A stretch of DNA of 64,000 bases from contig NZ_JNLJ01000005.1 of assembly GCF_000703045.1 (NCBI RefSeq), positions 349,023 to 413,022 of the forward strand, in the 5' to 3' direction. The position numbers were made by a program, and so were the translations under genes. The notes beneath the pieces are model-generated. The model was given only the letters and a program-made list of their open reading frames with translations. It made no database searches and had not been told where the DNA came from. Positions 51,528-60,135 of this stretch are shown piece after piece. Origin of the DNA: Persephonella sp. IF05-L8 (lineage in GTDB: Bacteria > Aquificota > Aquificia > Aquificales > Hydrogenothermaceae). Each line of letters opens with the position of its first letter. Positions within the stretch are counted from its first letter, which is position 1.

Positions 51528-51695
51528 ATCCGCCAAAGCTTTATTTTCAATAATCAGCCAAAATTTTAGTCTCTCTTGCTAAAATTTACACCCTAATTTT
51601 GTAGAGATTTTTATATGAGCTAAATCATATTCTCTTGTCAGGTAGCCATTTTCCTTATTTATAACTTATCACGATTATAAATCTGTATGCAACCT

Positions 51696-52565
51696 TTACA
51701 AATCTGTTCTAACTACACCCAAACCAAAGCTGGTAGATTTTCCAAGGTTTATATTTTCCAGTATTAGCAAGTATGGGTATATTTCATTAATATCACCTTT
51801 TAGCTTAAAACTTCCTTCAAAGGCTGGAACAATCATCTTTTTCTTTTTTCTATTTGACCATCTTTTTAAAGGAGCAGGTTTCATATTTTGGTCTGTGATT
51901 TCAAGTTTTGATTTATTTATGAATATTTTGTCTGTTTTATTACCATAATTTTGAGCCACATTTGAAACTCGGCTAACAATAGCTTTTATTAGATAATCTT
52001 TGTTAAACTCATTGGCTTTTATATATTTACCACCAAATTTTAGAGAAGTAGGAGAAAGCCTTATATTTATTTCTTCTTTTCCTGTTCTTATATCAAAAAA
52101 ATCTTTTGCATTAAATCTGGGAACAACAGATTTTAAGGGTTCATATCTGCTTGCAAATGGATGGTAATAATAAACGGCAGATTGTTTAATAAACCTTTCT
52201 TTTCCTAAATTTATTACCGTATTCAAAGATTGAATAATAAACTCCCAGTAATTAGAAGCAAATCCCAGAAGTGTTATATCAATATTTAGCTTATCTCCTT
52301 CCTTTAATTGTTTTAAATCATATTCAGGTTGAAGAACATATTTTGATGGCATGTTCAGATAAAGCTCTGTTTCAAAAATTACGGTGTAAGGACAGGTTTT
52401 GTTAAACTCGCATACTTTACAATCTTCTCGGGGTTTTATACAAACTATTTTTTTCAGTCTTTTCCCCAAAACTCCTCTGAATGAAGAACCTAAAAAATAG
52501 GGCTGTTTAAAATCTGTAAGGGCGGTATATTCAAGTCTTATCCGTGAAAACTCAAACTCTACCAT
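51696..52565 (-). CDS. cas6: Cas6-type CRISPR RNA endoribonuclease
   Basis: The 289-residue RAMP protein begins with a strand leading to FLGSSFRGVLGKRLKKIVC. A four-cysteine zinc-finger-like segment follows (Cys42, 49, 52, 58; CKVC...TCPY). It ends in the glycine-rich RAMP signature GKSTSFGLGVV near residue 280. This combination matches the PF10040 Cas6 family associated with type III and I systems. Cas6 cuts precursor crRNA inside repeats. It is the only cas gene seen, next to a two-repeat array; effector genes must be elsewhere or lost. Confidence 0.88.
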   Translation of the reverse strand: MVEFEFSRIRLEYTALTDFKQPYFLGSSFRGVLGKRLKKIVCIKPREDCKVCEFNKTCPYTVIFETELYLNMPSKYVLQPEYDLKQLKEGDKLNIDITLLGFASNYWEFIIQSLNTVINLGKERFIKQSAVYYYHPFASRYEPLKSVVPRFNAKDFFDIRTGKEEINIRLSPTSLKFGGKYIKANEFNKDYLIKAIVSRVSNVAQNYGNKTDKIFINKSKLEITDQNMKPAPLKRWSNRKKKKMIVPAFEGSFKLKGDINEIYPYLLILENINLGKSTSFGLGVVRTDL

Positions 52566-52631
52566 TAAAATTTCCTAAAAAATAAAATTTTAATAGAATT
52601 TAGTTTATTACATTGCCCAAGGGAATGGAAA

Positions 52632-52997
52632 TTGGAGAAAAAATTTTATGTTTTTGTTTACGGCACTTTAAGGAAAGGCTATTGGAACCATAGATTATTA
52701 GAAAATAGCGAATTCTTAGGAGATGCCATTACAAAAGAAAAATATAGCCTGTATGCAGACGGGATACCTTATGTGGTTAAAATTCCGAAAACACACATAA
52801 AAGGGGAAATTTATGAAGTAGATAAAGAAACTTTAAAACGTTTAGACCAGCTTGAAGAACATCCTGATGTTTATTATCGGGAAGAGATAGAAGTGCTATT
52901 AAATGGTAAACCTATAAAAGCATGGATTTATTTTTATCCTTATCCTGAAGGGGAATTTATACCATCTGGAGATTATAAGGATTACAGAAAAATATAA
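52632..52997 (+). CDS. Gamma-glutamylcyclotransferase (AIG2/GGCT)-like protein
   Basis: The 121-residue protein has the signature VFVYGTLRKGYWNHRLL near residue 8 and the acidic residue in LDQLEEHPDVYYRE near residue 75, matching small GGCT/AIG2 proteins. These release 5-oxoproline from gamma-glutamyl peptides, although the bacterial substrate is uncertain. The start is a TTG after a weak GGGAATGG. The HIT gene follows after 15 bases. Confidence 0.9.
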   Translation: MEKKFYVFVYGTLRKGYWNHRLLENSEFLGDAITKEKYSLYADGIPYVVKIPKTHIKGEIYEVDKETLKRLDQLEEHPDVYYREEIEVLLNGKPIKAWIYFYPYPEGEFIPSGDYKDYRKI

Positions 52998-53012
52998 AAA
53001 AGAGGTGAAGAA

Positions 53013-53393
53013 ATGAATAAAGAATGTCCCTTTTGCAATATGCCTGAGGAAAATATAATTCTAAAAAATGGGTTGTGCTACGCAATATACGACAAATATC
53101 CTGTAACAGAAGGACATATATTAATCATTCCTTATAGGCATTTTGATAATTATTTTGATGCAACAAAAGAAGAGAAGATTGCTTTTATTGAGCTAATAGA
53201 CAGGGCAAAAGAGTTTTTAGACCAGAAGTTTAAGCCTGATGGATATAATATTGGGGTAAATATTGGGAAAACAGCAGGTCAAACTATTTTTCATGTTCAT
53301 ATTCATCTAATTCCCAGATACAAAGGGGATACCCAAAACCCTGTAGGTGGTGTTAGGGGAGTAATTCCAGATAAGCAAAAGTATTTGTTTTAA
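53013..53393 (+). CDS. HIT-family nucleotide hydrolase/transferase
   Basis: The 126-residue protein has CPFCN at the N-terminus and the histidine triad HVHIHLIP near residue 100. ALCYAIYDKYPVTEGHILIIPYRHF is also typical of HIT proteins. It most likely hydrolyses AMP-linked or dinucleoside polyphosphate substrates. It ends 4 bases before the tRNA-Cys 3' end on the opposite strand. Confidence 0.93.
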   Translation: MNKECPFCNMPEENIILKNGLCYAIYDKYPVTEGHILIIPYRHFDNYFDATKEEKIAFIELIDRAKEFLDQKFKPDGYNIGVNIGKTAGQTIFHVHIHLIPRYKGDTQNPVGGVRGVIPDKQKYLF

Positions 53394-53396
53394 GCA

Positions 53397-53471
53397 TGGA
53401 GGCGGAGCCGGGAATCGAACCCGGGTATAAGGGATTTGCAGTCCCCTGCCTTACCACTTGGCTACTCCGCC
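53397..53471 (-). tRNA. tRNA-Cys (anticodon GCA)
   Basis: The minus strand folds into a full cloverleaf. The acceptor arm GGCGGAG/CTCCGCC pairs 53471-53465 with 53407-53401. The anticodon loop is ACTGCAAAT and the T loop GGTTCGATTCC. Discriminator U and the CCA end are encoded (53400-53397). Total length is 75 bases. The GCA anticodon reads Cys codons. Confidence 0.97.
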
Positions 53472-53518
53472 ATGTAGGAAGATATATTATAGCACAGTTT
53501 GTTTTTTCTGCCAGAGGT

Positions 53519-53908
53519 CTAATCAAGCACATGTTTTGGGGTTATTACGCAATAAAACTTACCTGTAAAAATGATTTCATTTTGTTCGTTCTTCCCCTGA
53601 ACTTCTACTGTTCTTTTGTTTTCATTTTTCTCAATAACTATTCCTTCAAATACAATATGCTCTCCTACAACTGCAGGTTTTAAAAATTTCACTTCTGCTT
53701 TGGCAAGAACAACATTTGGATGATTTACAGCAAGCATTGAGCAGTAATCGGCAGCAGAAAAAATAAAACCTCCATGAACAAGCCCTTTTTCATCGGCTTT
53801 CATCTCTTCGGTAAGTTCTAAAATAACAGAGGCAAACTTGTCAGTTTCAACGGCTAATGGCACTCCTGAATATTTAGGATTAATTTCCCTGTGGGTTTTT
53901 ATTTCCAT
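53519..53908 (-). CDS. Hotdog-fold thioesterase-like protein
   Basis: The 129-residue protein contains KGLVHGGFIFSAADYCSMLAV near residue 41, the PaaI/YbgC-like hotdog helix. The strands VVLAKAEVKFLKPAVVGEHIVFEGIV follow. It probably hydrolyses an acyl-CoA or acyl-ACP; the substrate is not evident. Its 5' end overlaps the ftsI stop by 29 bases, so it is the last gene of the rsmH-ftsL-ftsI transcript. Confidence 0.85.
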   Translation of the reverse strand: MEIKTHREINPKYSGVPLAVETDKFASVILELTEEMKADEKGLVHGGFIFSAADYCSMLAVNHPNVVLAKAEVKFLKPAVVGEHIVFEGIVIEKNENKRTVEVQGKNEQNEIIFTGKFYCVITPKHVLD

Positions 53909-55598
53909 GCTCCACCTCTTTGTCAGGTTTTTGCTTGTAATAGAACATTATTCTATCAACTAAAAATTTTAAAACAGGAGCTGAAACTGTTCCACCACCG
54001 ATAAACTCCCATTTTTTTATTTTTTTAGGTTCATTTGCAAATATAACCACTGTAAATTTTGGTTTTTCTGCAGGGAAATAACCTGCAAACCATGTGTAAA
54101 ATTTCTCATTGGAAAGGGCTTTTATGGCAGGGTCATATTTCTGGGCTGTTCCTGTTTTTCCTGCAATTGTGAAATACTCAGATTTTCCTTTTTTGGCTGT
54201 TCCTCTTTCTACTACTTGAGTAAGTATTTTTTGAAGTTTCTGAACTGCTTCATCAGACAAGACTTTTTCCATTTTTCCTATCTCTATTTTTTGAGTTTCT
54301 CCAGTGGAAGAACTGATTATCTCCTTAAGAAAATGTGGTTTTACAAGATAACCTCCGTTTGCAATCGCTGAGTAAGCTACTGCAACTTGAACAAGTGTGG
54401 CTGTCCAGTTTTGGCCTATTGATGCGTAGGCTACGTCTACTTTTCTTTTAAAGGGTCTGATTAATCCTGAAGCTTCGCCGGGAAATGTTTTGGTTGACTT
54501 ACCAAAACCAAGTAATTTAAAACGTTCATATAGCTTATCGGGGTCAAGCTGGAGGGCTATATTTATAATTCCTCCATTTGATGAGTAAACTATAATATCT
54601 TCTGGTGTGAGATTTTTGTAAGATTTATGGTCTCTAATTCTGATACCATCAACAATGACTTTTCCTTCTCCACAGTAATATTCTTTTGAAAAGTTTATTC
54701 TATTTTCATCTATTGCTTCTACAAGAACAAAAGGCTTTGCCAGTGAGCCTATCTCATAGGCGTTATGAAAGGATATATTTCTGTGATTTTTATATTTCCA
54801 GTATTTGTTTGGATTATAGTTAGGGTATGTTGCATTTGCTATAATCTCACCAGTATTGGAGTTCATAATTAAAATTGCTGCTTCTTTTGGTTTTCTTTCT
54901 TCTACAAGTTTTTTCAGAGCTTCTTCTGTTATAAATTGAATATTACTATCTATAGTAAGTTTTACATCTTTAACATGGGTTTCATTTTTTTCTTTTTCTA
55001 TTGTTATAGGATTTCCAAGGGCATCTTTCATAAGAACAATACTTGCAAAACCTCCTCCCAGTAAATCATCATATTTAAGCTCCAGTCCTGCTGCTCCTTC
55101 TCCTGTATATTTATTTACAAAACCTATATTTGAACCTGCTATACTACCAAGGGGATAGTATCTCTTAGAGCTTTCTACAACTCCAAGGTTCCATTCTTGC
55201 AGAGATTTTCTTAAAGCGAGAATTCTATCTTTGTAAGAAGTATCTATATTTCTGGCTAAAACGACATAATTCTTTTTGCCGTTTAGTTTTCTCAAGATTT
55301 GTTGATAAGGGATTTTAAGAATTTTAGAAAGTTCTTTTGCAACTTTTTCCTTGTTTTTAATATATTTCTTTATTGCAAAAACATCTATAGTAGGAACACT
55401 TATTCCAAGAATTCTACCATTCTGGTCGTAAATAGTACCTCTTGGTAGGATAATTTTTTCTTCTGCATAATATTGTTTTTGTATATAATTTAGAAATTCA
55501 TCTCTCTTGAGTACCTGAAAATAAAATAACCTACCAATAATAGCAAAAAATCCAAGTGTTATAAGGAACGAAACTATGTAAACCTTATTTTTATTCAT
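53880..55598 (-). CDS. ftsI: Septal peptidoglycan transpeptidase FtsI/PBP
   Basis: The 572-residue class B PBP has a membrane anchor at about residues 6-27 and a dimerisation domain with RGTIYDQNG near residue 53. The transpeptidase motifs are SLAK (serine near residue 285), YSSNGG near residue 335 and AGKTGTAQ near residue 475. It cross-links septal wall together with FtsW (gene at 12.4 kb). The gene order rsmH-ftsL-ftsI is the classic dcw start and points to FtsI rather than PBP2. Confidence 0.95.
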   Translation of the reverse strand: MNKNKVYIVSFLITLGFFAIIGRLFYFQVLKRDEFLNYIQKQYYAEEKIILPRGTIYDQNGRILGISVPTIDVFAIKKYIKNKEKVAKELSKILKIPYQQILRKLNGKKNYVVLARNIDTSYKDRILALRKSLQEWNLGVVESSKRYYPLGSIAGSNIGFVNKYTGEGAAGLELKYDDLLGGGFASIVLMKDALGNPITIEKEKNETHVKDVKLTIDSNIQFITEEALKKLVEERKPKEAAILIMNSNTGEIIANATYPNYNPNKYWKYKNHRNISFHNAYEIGSLAKPFVLVEAIDENRINFSKEYYCGEGKVIVDGIRIRDHKSYKNLTPEDIIVYSSNGGIINIALQLDPDKLYERFKLLGFGKSTKTFPGEASGLIRPFKRKVDVAYASIGQNWTATLVQVAVAYSAIANGGYLVKPHFLKEIISSSTGETQKIEIGKMEKVLSDEAVQKLQKILTQVVERGTAKKGKSEYFTIAGKTGTAQKYDPAIKALSNEKFYTWFAGYFPAEKPKFTVVIFANEPKKIKKWEFIGGGTVSAPVLKFLVDRIMFYYKQKPDKEVEHGNKNPQGN

Positions 55599-55606
55599 TC
55601 ATGTCT

Positions 55607-55909
55607 CTATTTTGTGTCTATAAAGTGCACTCGTGAGTAATCTACCGTATCCATTTTTAGCTTTTGTTTAGCAATTCTACCAATTCTTTCAGGGGAAGAA
55701 AGTCTGCTTATTGTTTTCTGAAGTATAAGTTTTTCTGCTGTTAGCTGGTTTTTTATCTTTGTAAGCTCTACAATCTGTTTATCAACGTGGAAATAGTACT
55801 GATTATAAAGAACCATGGCAGCAGCCATAAATAGTATGAACCCCCAAAAGTATGTATATTTTTTTACATAGCTTAAATCTTTTTTTAATTCTATTACCAA
55901 CTCCCTCAT
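55607..55909 (-). CDS. ftsL: Cell division protein FtsL
   Basis: The 100-residue bitopic protein has one helix at about residues 20-38. A periplasmic coiled coil follows (VDKQIVELTKIKNQLTAEKLILQKTI), ending in SSPERIGRIAKQKLKMDT, a standard FtsL tail. It forms a complex with FtsB and FtsQ. Identification relies on layout and its position between rsmH and ftsI. Confidence 0.88.
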   Translation of the reverse strand: MRELVIELKKDLSYVKKYTYFWGFILFMAAAMVLYNQYYFHVDKQIVELTKIKNQLTAEKLILQKTISRLSSPERIGRIAKQKLKMDTVDYSRVHFIDTK

Positions 55910-55911
55910 GA

Positions 55912-56793
55912 TTAGACCCTTTTCGCAACTCTTAGTTTTGCACTGCGTGAGGGAGGATTTTCTTTGAGTTCCTCCTCTCCCGGTGTAATAGGTTTTTTCG
56001 TCAGTATTTCTACTTTCTTTAATTTTTTAGCTTCTCTAAAGATGTTTTTTATAATTCTATCTTCAAGGGAATGAAATGATATAACTGCTATAATTCCATC
56101 TTTTTGTGTCCTGTCTATTGCTTTTGTAACTCCTTCCTTAATTTCATTTAGTTCATTATTTACTTCTATCCTTATTGCCTGAAATGTTTTTGTGGCAGGA
56201 TGTATTCTTTTTCGACGTAAAGGAGGGGGATATGTTTTGTATATTATATCTGCCAGTTCTTTTGTGGTTTCTATGGGTTTTTTCTTTCTGTATTCAACTA
56301 TATTTTTTGTAATTTTTCTGGCAAATTTTTCCTCTCCATACTCAAAAATTATTTTTTCAAGTAAATCCTTTGGATATTGATTGACAACCTGATAGGCCGT
56401 CAGATGTTGAGAGGTGTCCATTCGCATATCAAGTGGTTCTTCCCGCTGGAAAGAAAAACCTCTTTCGTTTTTCAGCTGAAACATTGAAACCCCAAGGTCA
56501 AATAAAAAGCCGCTGACTTCAGGAATACCAAGCTGGGCAAGAACTTTGTCTAAATCTTTGAAGGAACTTTTAACAAGTGTATATCTGCCTTTGAATTGGG
56601 ATAATTTTTCATCTGCTTTTTTTAGAGCATATTCATCTTTATCCAGACCAATTATATGAATATCTGGTAAAGATTTTAGGAGTAAAAAGGAATGACCCCC
56701 TCCTCCTACTGTGGCATCCACTATATATTTTCCTTTTATATTTTTAAAAAAATTTAATATCTCTCTATGTAAAACCGGATAATGTTCAACCAA
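55912..56793 (-). CDS. rsmH: 16S rRNA (cytosine1402-N4)-methyltransferase RsmH
   Basis: The 293-residue methyltransferase has HYPVLHREIL at the N-terminus and the SAM loop VDATVGGGGHS near residue 20. Further motifs are GLDKDEYAL near residue 50, GFLFDLGVSMFQLKNERGFSF near residue 95, and KTFQAIRIEVNNEL near residue 205. RsmH methylates C1402 in the ribosomal P site. It begins the second dcw fragment, with two bases to ftsL. Confidence 0.96.
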   Translation of the reverse strand: MVEHYPVLHREILNFFKNIKGKYIVDATVGGGGHSFLLLKSLPDIHIIGLDKDEYALKKADEKLSQFKGRYTLVKSSFKDLDKVLAQLGIPEVSGFLFDLGVSMFQLKNERGFSFQREEPLDMRMDTSQHLTAYQVVNQYPKDLLEKIIFEYGEEKFARKITKNIVEYRKKKPIETTKELADIIYKTYPPPLRRKRIHPATKTFQAIRIEVNNELNEIKEGVTKAIDRTQKDGIIAVISFHSLEDRIIKNIFREAKKLKKVEILTKKPITPGEEELKENPPSRSAKLRVAKRV

Positions 56794-56795
56794 TT

Positions 56796-57572
56796 TTATC
56801 CTTCAAAATGTTCCTGCGGAATTTGATAAACATCTTCCATAATATCTATACCGCATTCTAAATTTTCAAGCCAGTCAAAAAATTTGTTAACCATATCTTT
56901 ACCTTTCATTATTGCTCCGTGCTGTGGAGCTATCATTTCAATATCAAGCTGCCTTACCATTTTCACCCAGGCTTTTAAAACTTTTGATGTGGGTATATAC
57001 CTTCTGTGGAAGCCTTCCATATATTTGATATGCTCTTCAAAACTTGGAGCATATAGATAATCCTGTCCCAGTGAGGCTCCAAGGTCGCCAGAATATAAAA
57101 TTTTGGAAACAGGGTCATATATCTGGAGATTTCCAGGTGCATGCATAAAATGGGCTGGAAGTATATAAAGTTCTGAATTGCCTAATTTTATAATTGTTCC
57201 TCTGTCTCCTATACCTTTTATACGGTTAACAACCAACCGGTCAACTCCAAAGTGGGGTATAAATCTTATCCATAGGTCAGAACATAGTGCTGTAGCCTTG
57301 GTTGTCATAAGCCAGCCGTTTATGGCTGCAACTATATCAGGGTCTTGATGGGATAAGAAAATATACTTGAGATTGTCAACTCCTATTAAACCTCCTAATT
57401 CAGAAAGAAGATGTTTAAATACTTTATGTCCCCCCGGGTCAAGAATGATACCTTGATTATTATCTACTATAAAGTGAACATTGGCTTGAACCATTTCGCC
57501 ATGGCCGTAATCTTCAAGAAGAATGTTTTGATGGGTACCGTTATCAAACAACTTCCTTTCTTCTGGAACCAT
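56796..57572 (-). CDS. Metallo-beta-lactamase-fold diiron protein (ODP/flavodiiron-like)
   Basis: The 258-residue protein has a metal-site motif, LSHQDPDIVAAING, near residue 73. HFMHAPGNLQIYDPVSKILYSGDLGAS (His and Asp ligands) lies near residue 142 and IAPQHGAIM near residue 219. HQDPD instead of HxHxDH, without a flavodoxin domain, resembles stand-alone oxygen-binding diiron proteins. O2 sensing or reduction is a family-based guess. ATG 57572 has GAGGTG upstream and is preferred to the GTG at 57581. Confidence 0.85.
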   Translation of the reverse strand: MVPEERKLFDNGTHQNILLEDYGHGEMVQANVHFIVDNNQGIILDPGGHKVFKHLLSELGGLIGVDNLKYIFLSHQDPDIVAAINGWLMTTKATALCSDLWIRFIPHFGVDRLVVNRIKGIGDRGTIIKLGNSELYILPAHFMHAPGNLQIYDPVSKILYSGDLGASLGQDYLYAPSFEEHIKYMEGFHRRYIPTSKVLKAWVKMVRQLDIEMIAPQHGAIMKGKDMVNKFFDWLENLECGIDIMEDVYQIPQEHFEG

Positions 57573-57587
57573 AAATATCACCTCACT

Positions 57588-58061
57588 TTATTTTTTCCCA
57601 CCCCATCGCTCCCGCTGCGCCATCAATTTTAGGATTATCCTGTTATCAAGCCTCTGGATACTGTCAAATATAGTGAGTTCCAGAGATGGTTTTTTCCTAT
57701 TCTTTTTAAAAATAAAAGGCATGATATCGGGATATGATTTTAATCTGTAAGAACATTCCTTTTTAGAAAATGCCTTACACAACAATGATAATATTATACC
57801 AGTTAATATCAGGTCTATGTCGATTTCTGGATAATTATCATACATACACAAAGCTAAAGATAAGACGGAGGCTGTTTTTTCAAGTAGTCCTCCTTCATAT
57901 TTCCTTCCTGTCTTATCAGGAAGTTTTTCAACCTTTTTTCGTATCTCAGGGTCAAATAAAAATTGTTCTACAAGCTTACGATAAGCAGGCTTCCTTATTT
58001 CTTGGAAGCCTAATTCTATCTGGTTCCATAAAAAATCATAAGCGTATGGAGTTTGCTGCAT
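57588..58061 (-). CDS. Degenerate HD-domain protein
   Basis: The 157-residue protein contains KYEGGLLEKTASVLSLALCMYDNYPEIDIDLILTGIILSLLCKAF (about residues 54-98). This reads like the HD domain of YhaM-type exoribonucleases (YRGGLLEHT...DLLLAGALLHDIGK). The metal-binding His is Lys62, and the HD pair is replaced near residues 92-94 (LSLLC). The fold is likely kept without catalysis. It lies between the ppiD-like and diiron-protein genes in a tight run. Function is unknown. Confidence 0.72.
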   Translation of the reverse strand: MQQTPYAYDFLWNQIELGFQEIRKPAYRKLVEQFLFDPEIRKKVEKLPDKTGRKYEGGLLEKTASVLSLALCMYDNYPEIDIDLILTGIILSLLCKAFSKKECSYRLKSYPDIMPFIFKKNRKKPSLELTIFDSIQRLDNRIILKLMAQRERWGGKK

Positions 58062-59441
58062 TTATTGGATAATCCTTTTATTAATTTTTATTTCTGCCTC
58101 TTCTTGAAGTTTATCTATGAACATTCTAATTATCGTCTGATATTTTGTATTTGTTAGGATTGGTTTCATAAGATTAAGCATATCTTCTTTTGCTTTATTT
58201 TCAGGCTGTGAAATTTTCTCAATTTGAATTACAACAATCCCTGTAGATGTTTTAAATGGTTCTATAATCTGGCCGGGTTTTGCTTTTGTTAAAAGTGAAA
58301 TTTTATCTAATGGGATACCATATTCCATAGCTATACTTTGAGCAGGCTGATTTTTTATTTCTTTTATTTCTGCATGATATTTTTCTGATAATGATTTCAG
58401 GTCTTTTATAGTTTTAATCTCTTTTGATACGGTTTTGTATAATTCCTCTGTTTTTTCTGCAAGCTTTTTATTTTTTATGCTTGCAATAACTTTTTCTTTG
58501 ACTTTTTCAAGGGGAATTGGTTCCGAAACTTCTTTTTCGAATTTTATTAGATAATAGGCTTTGTCTGTAGATACAAGTAATATTGGTTTTTGTTTAGAAA
58601 GTTTGTCAAGCTCTTCTTTTACCTTTTCAGGAAGGTTCACATTTTTGTCGTAAATTTCTCCTGAAAATATTTTTTGAATTCCTTCTTCCTGGGATGGTTG
58701 CTGGTTGTTTTTCAGGCTCAGGAATAATTTTTGGGCTTTTTTATCTGCGTCTTTCAGGGTTTTGTCAATTTTGTAAACTGTTATTAATTTTCCCTTTTTA
58801 CCGGCAAATTCTTTCAGGTTTTGTTTGTAGTATTCTTCTATTTCCTGCTGGGTTGGATTTTCTACTGCTGGAGTTATTATGGCTACTTTTCCTGAAATTC
58901 TGGACAGCTGTTTCTTTACAAATGTGTTTAACTCATCTTCTGATATATAAAAACTAACTCTATGGATAGCAAGGAGATGTCTGATAGAAAGCTCCTTTTT
59001 CAAAATCTGTTCAAACATCTGGGGAGATAAATTTATGTTTGACAAAAATGTAAAATATTTTTCTTTGGAGAATTTGCCTTCTTCCTGAAAAGCAGGAATA
59101 TCAAGTAAATACTGCTTTACCTCTTCATCTGTGGCTTCAACACCTTCCTTTTGAGCTTCTTGATAAAGTAATTCCTGGTCTATAGCATTTTTTAACGCTT
59201 CTATTCTAAGGGCTTTTTTGTCTGGTTCTATTCCTTGCGCTTCTGCCTCTCGAGTAAGAAGGTTGAGATAATAATAATATTCTGCAACAGGTATTGTTCT
59301 ACCATTTATCTCAGCTACTCCTTGAATATTTCCTGAAAGTTTGTAAACAAGCAAAGCTACAAAGGCAGTTCCAACAAATGCAAATGTTGTTATGAAAAGA
59401 ACTATTTTCATAAATTTTGATTTTCCTATATTTGTAAACAT
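58062..59441 (-). CDS. PpiD/SurA-like periplasmic foldase
   Basis: The 459-residue protein has an N-terminal anchor at about residues 12-34. A SurA_N-type chaperone domain follows (VAEINGRTIPVAEYYYYLN, then LKNAIDQELLYQEAQKEGVEATDEEV). Central and C-terminal parvulin-like regions show EYGIPLDKISLLTKAKPGQIIEPFKTSTGIVVIQIEKI. It resembles PpiD, which helps outer-membrane and secreted proteins fold at the Sec exit. The rotamase active site is not clear by eye. Confidence 0.88.
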   Translation of the reverse strand: MFTNIGKSKFMKIVLFITTFAFVGTAFVALLVYKLSGNIQGVAEINGRTIPVAEYYYYLNLLTREAEAQGIEPDKKALRIEALKNAIDQELLYQEAQKEGVEATDEEVKQYLLDIPAFQEEGKFSKEKYFTFLSNINLSPQMFEQILKKELSIRHLLAIHRVSFYISEDELNTFVKKQLSRISGKVAIITPAVENPTQQEIEEYYKQNLKEFAGKKGKLITVYKIDKTLKDADKKAQKLFLSLKNNQQPSQEEGIQKIFSGEIYDKNVNLPEKVKEELDKLSKQKPILLVSTDKAYYLIKFEKEVSEPIPLEKVKEKVIASIKNKKLAEKTEELYKTVSKEIKTIKDLKSLSEKYHAEIKEIKNQPAQSIAMEYGIPLDKISLLTKAKPGQIIEPFKTSTGIVVIQIEKISQPENKAKEDMLNLMKPILTNTKYQTIIRMFIDKLQEEAEIKINKRIIQ

Positions 59442-59463
59442 TCAACTCCCCTTTAAAAATTTT

Positions 59464-60135
59464 TCAGCTAATTATTTTACCATCAGAAATTCTGACTATT
59501 CTTGTGGCATAAGAGGCTATATTAGGGTCGTGGGTTATTAAAACTATTGTTTTCCCTGATTTGTTCAGGTCAACAAAAATTTTCATGATTTCCTGTGCAG
59601 TTTTGCTATCAAGTGCTCCTGTTGGTTCATCTGCCAGAATTAGCTCCGGATTATTTATTAATGCTCTACCTATGGCCACTCTTTGCTGTTGTCCCCCTGA
59701 TAGCTGGTTTGGTTTGTGAGCTTTTTTGTCCTTTAGACCTATTTTTTCCAGTATTTCTTCAGCTTCCTTTTCTTTTTCTTTGAAGTTGTATTTTGAGTAT
59801 ATTACTGGAACAAGTATATTCTCATAAGCGGTAAGATAGGGTATCAGGAAAAACTGCTGAAAAACAAATCCGATATACTGATTTCTAATTTCAGAAAGAT
59901 GGTCATCATCAAGGGTAGATACATCTTTGCCCATTAAGTAATATTTACCAGAGGTGGGAGTATCAAGGCATCCAATTATATTCATAAGGGTTGTTTTACC
60001 TGAACCTGAAGCACCCATAATGGCAACAAATTCACCTTCGTATATGGTTAGATTTATATCCTTTAAAGCATGGGTTTTTATACCTGCTGTTTCGTATATT
60101 TTATTTAGATTTTCCAGTCTAATTATTTCTTTCAT
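59464..60135 (-). CDS. ABC transporter ATP-binding protein (MacB/LolD type)
   Basis: The 223-residue ATPase has Walker A GASGSGKTT near residue 37, signature LSGGQQQR near residue 143 and Walker B LILADEPTGALDSKTA near residue 164. EPTGALD is typical of MacB/LolD/FtsE-like transporters that act with FtsX-fold permeases. It overlaps the adaptor gene by 4 bases. No permease gene lies in this operon, which is odd: in most genomes the FtsX-type permease follows directly. Confidence 0.93.
   Translation of the reverse strand: MKEIIRLENLNKIYETAGIKTHALKDINLTIYEGEFVAIMGASGSGKTTLMNIIGCLDTPTSGKYYLMGKDVSTLDDDHLSEIRNQYIGFVFQQFFLIPYLTAYENILVPVIYSKYNFKEKEKEAEEILEKIGLKDKKAHKPNQLSGGQQQRVAIGRALINNPELILADEPTGALDSKTAQEIMKIFVDLNKSGKTIVLITHDPNIASYATRIVRISDGKIIS

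Larger units (their letters stand above)
51080..51695. other. Non-coding interval holding the CRISPR remnant and its AT-rich flank
   Basis: This 616-base gap has the two-repeat CRISPR at 51272-51378. The AT-rich flank between the array and cas6 would be the leader side in minus-strand orientation. It contains a 14-base direct repeat (51459-51472 and 51539-51552, 80 bases apart), a perfect palindrome at 51511-51527 and a separated inverted repeat near 51396-51404/51528-51537. I see no convincing gene apart from a short frame inside the array. Confidence 0.7.

Noticed and set aside
53396-53683. 95-codon plus-strand frame over the tRNA-Cys gene
   Set aside because: It runs through the tRNA complement and the thioesterase 3' end; the first residues simply reflect tRNA sequence.
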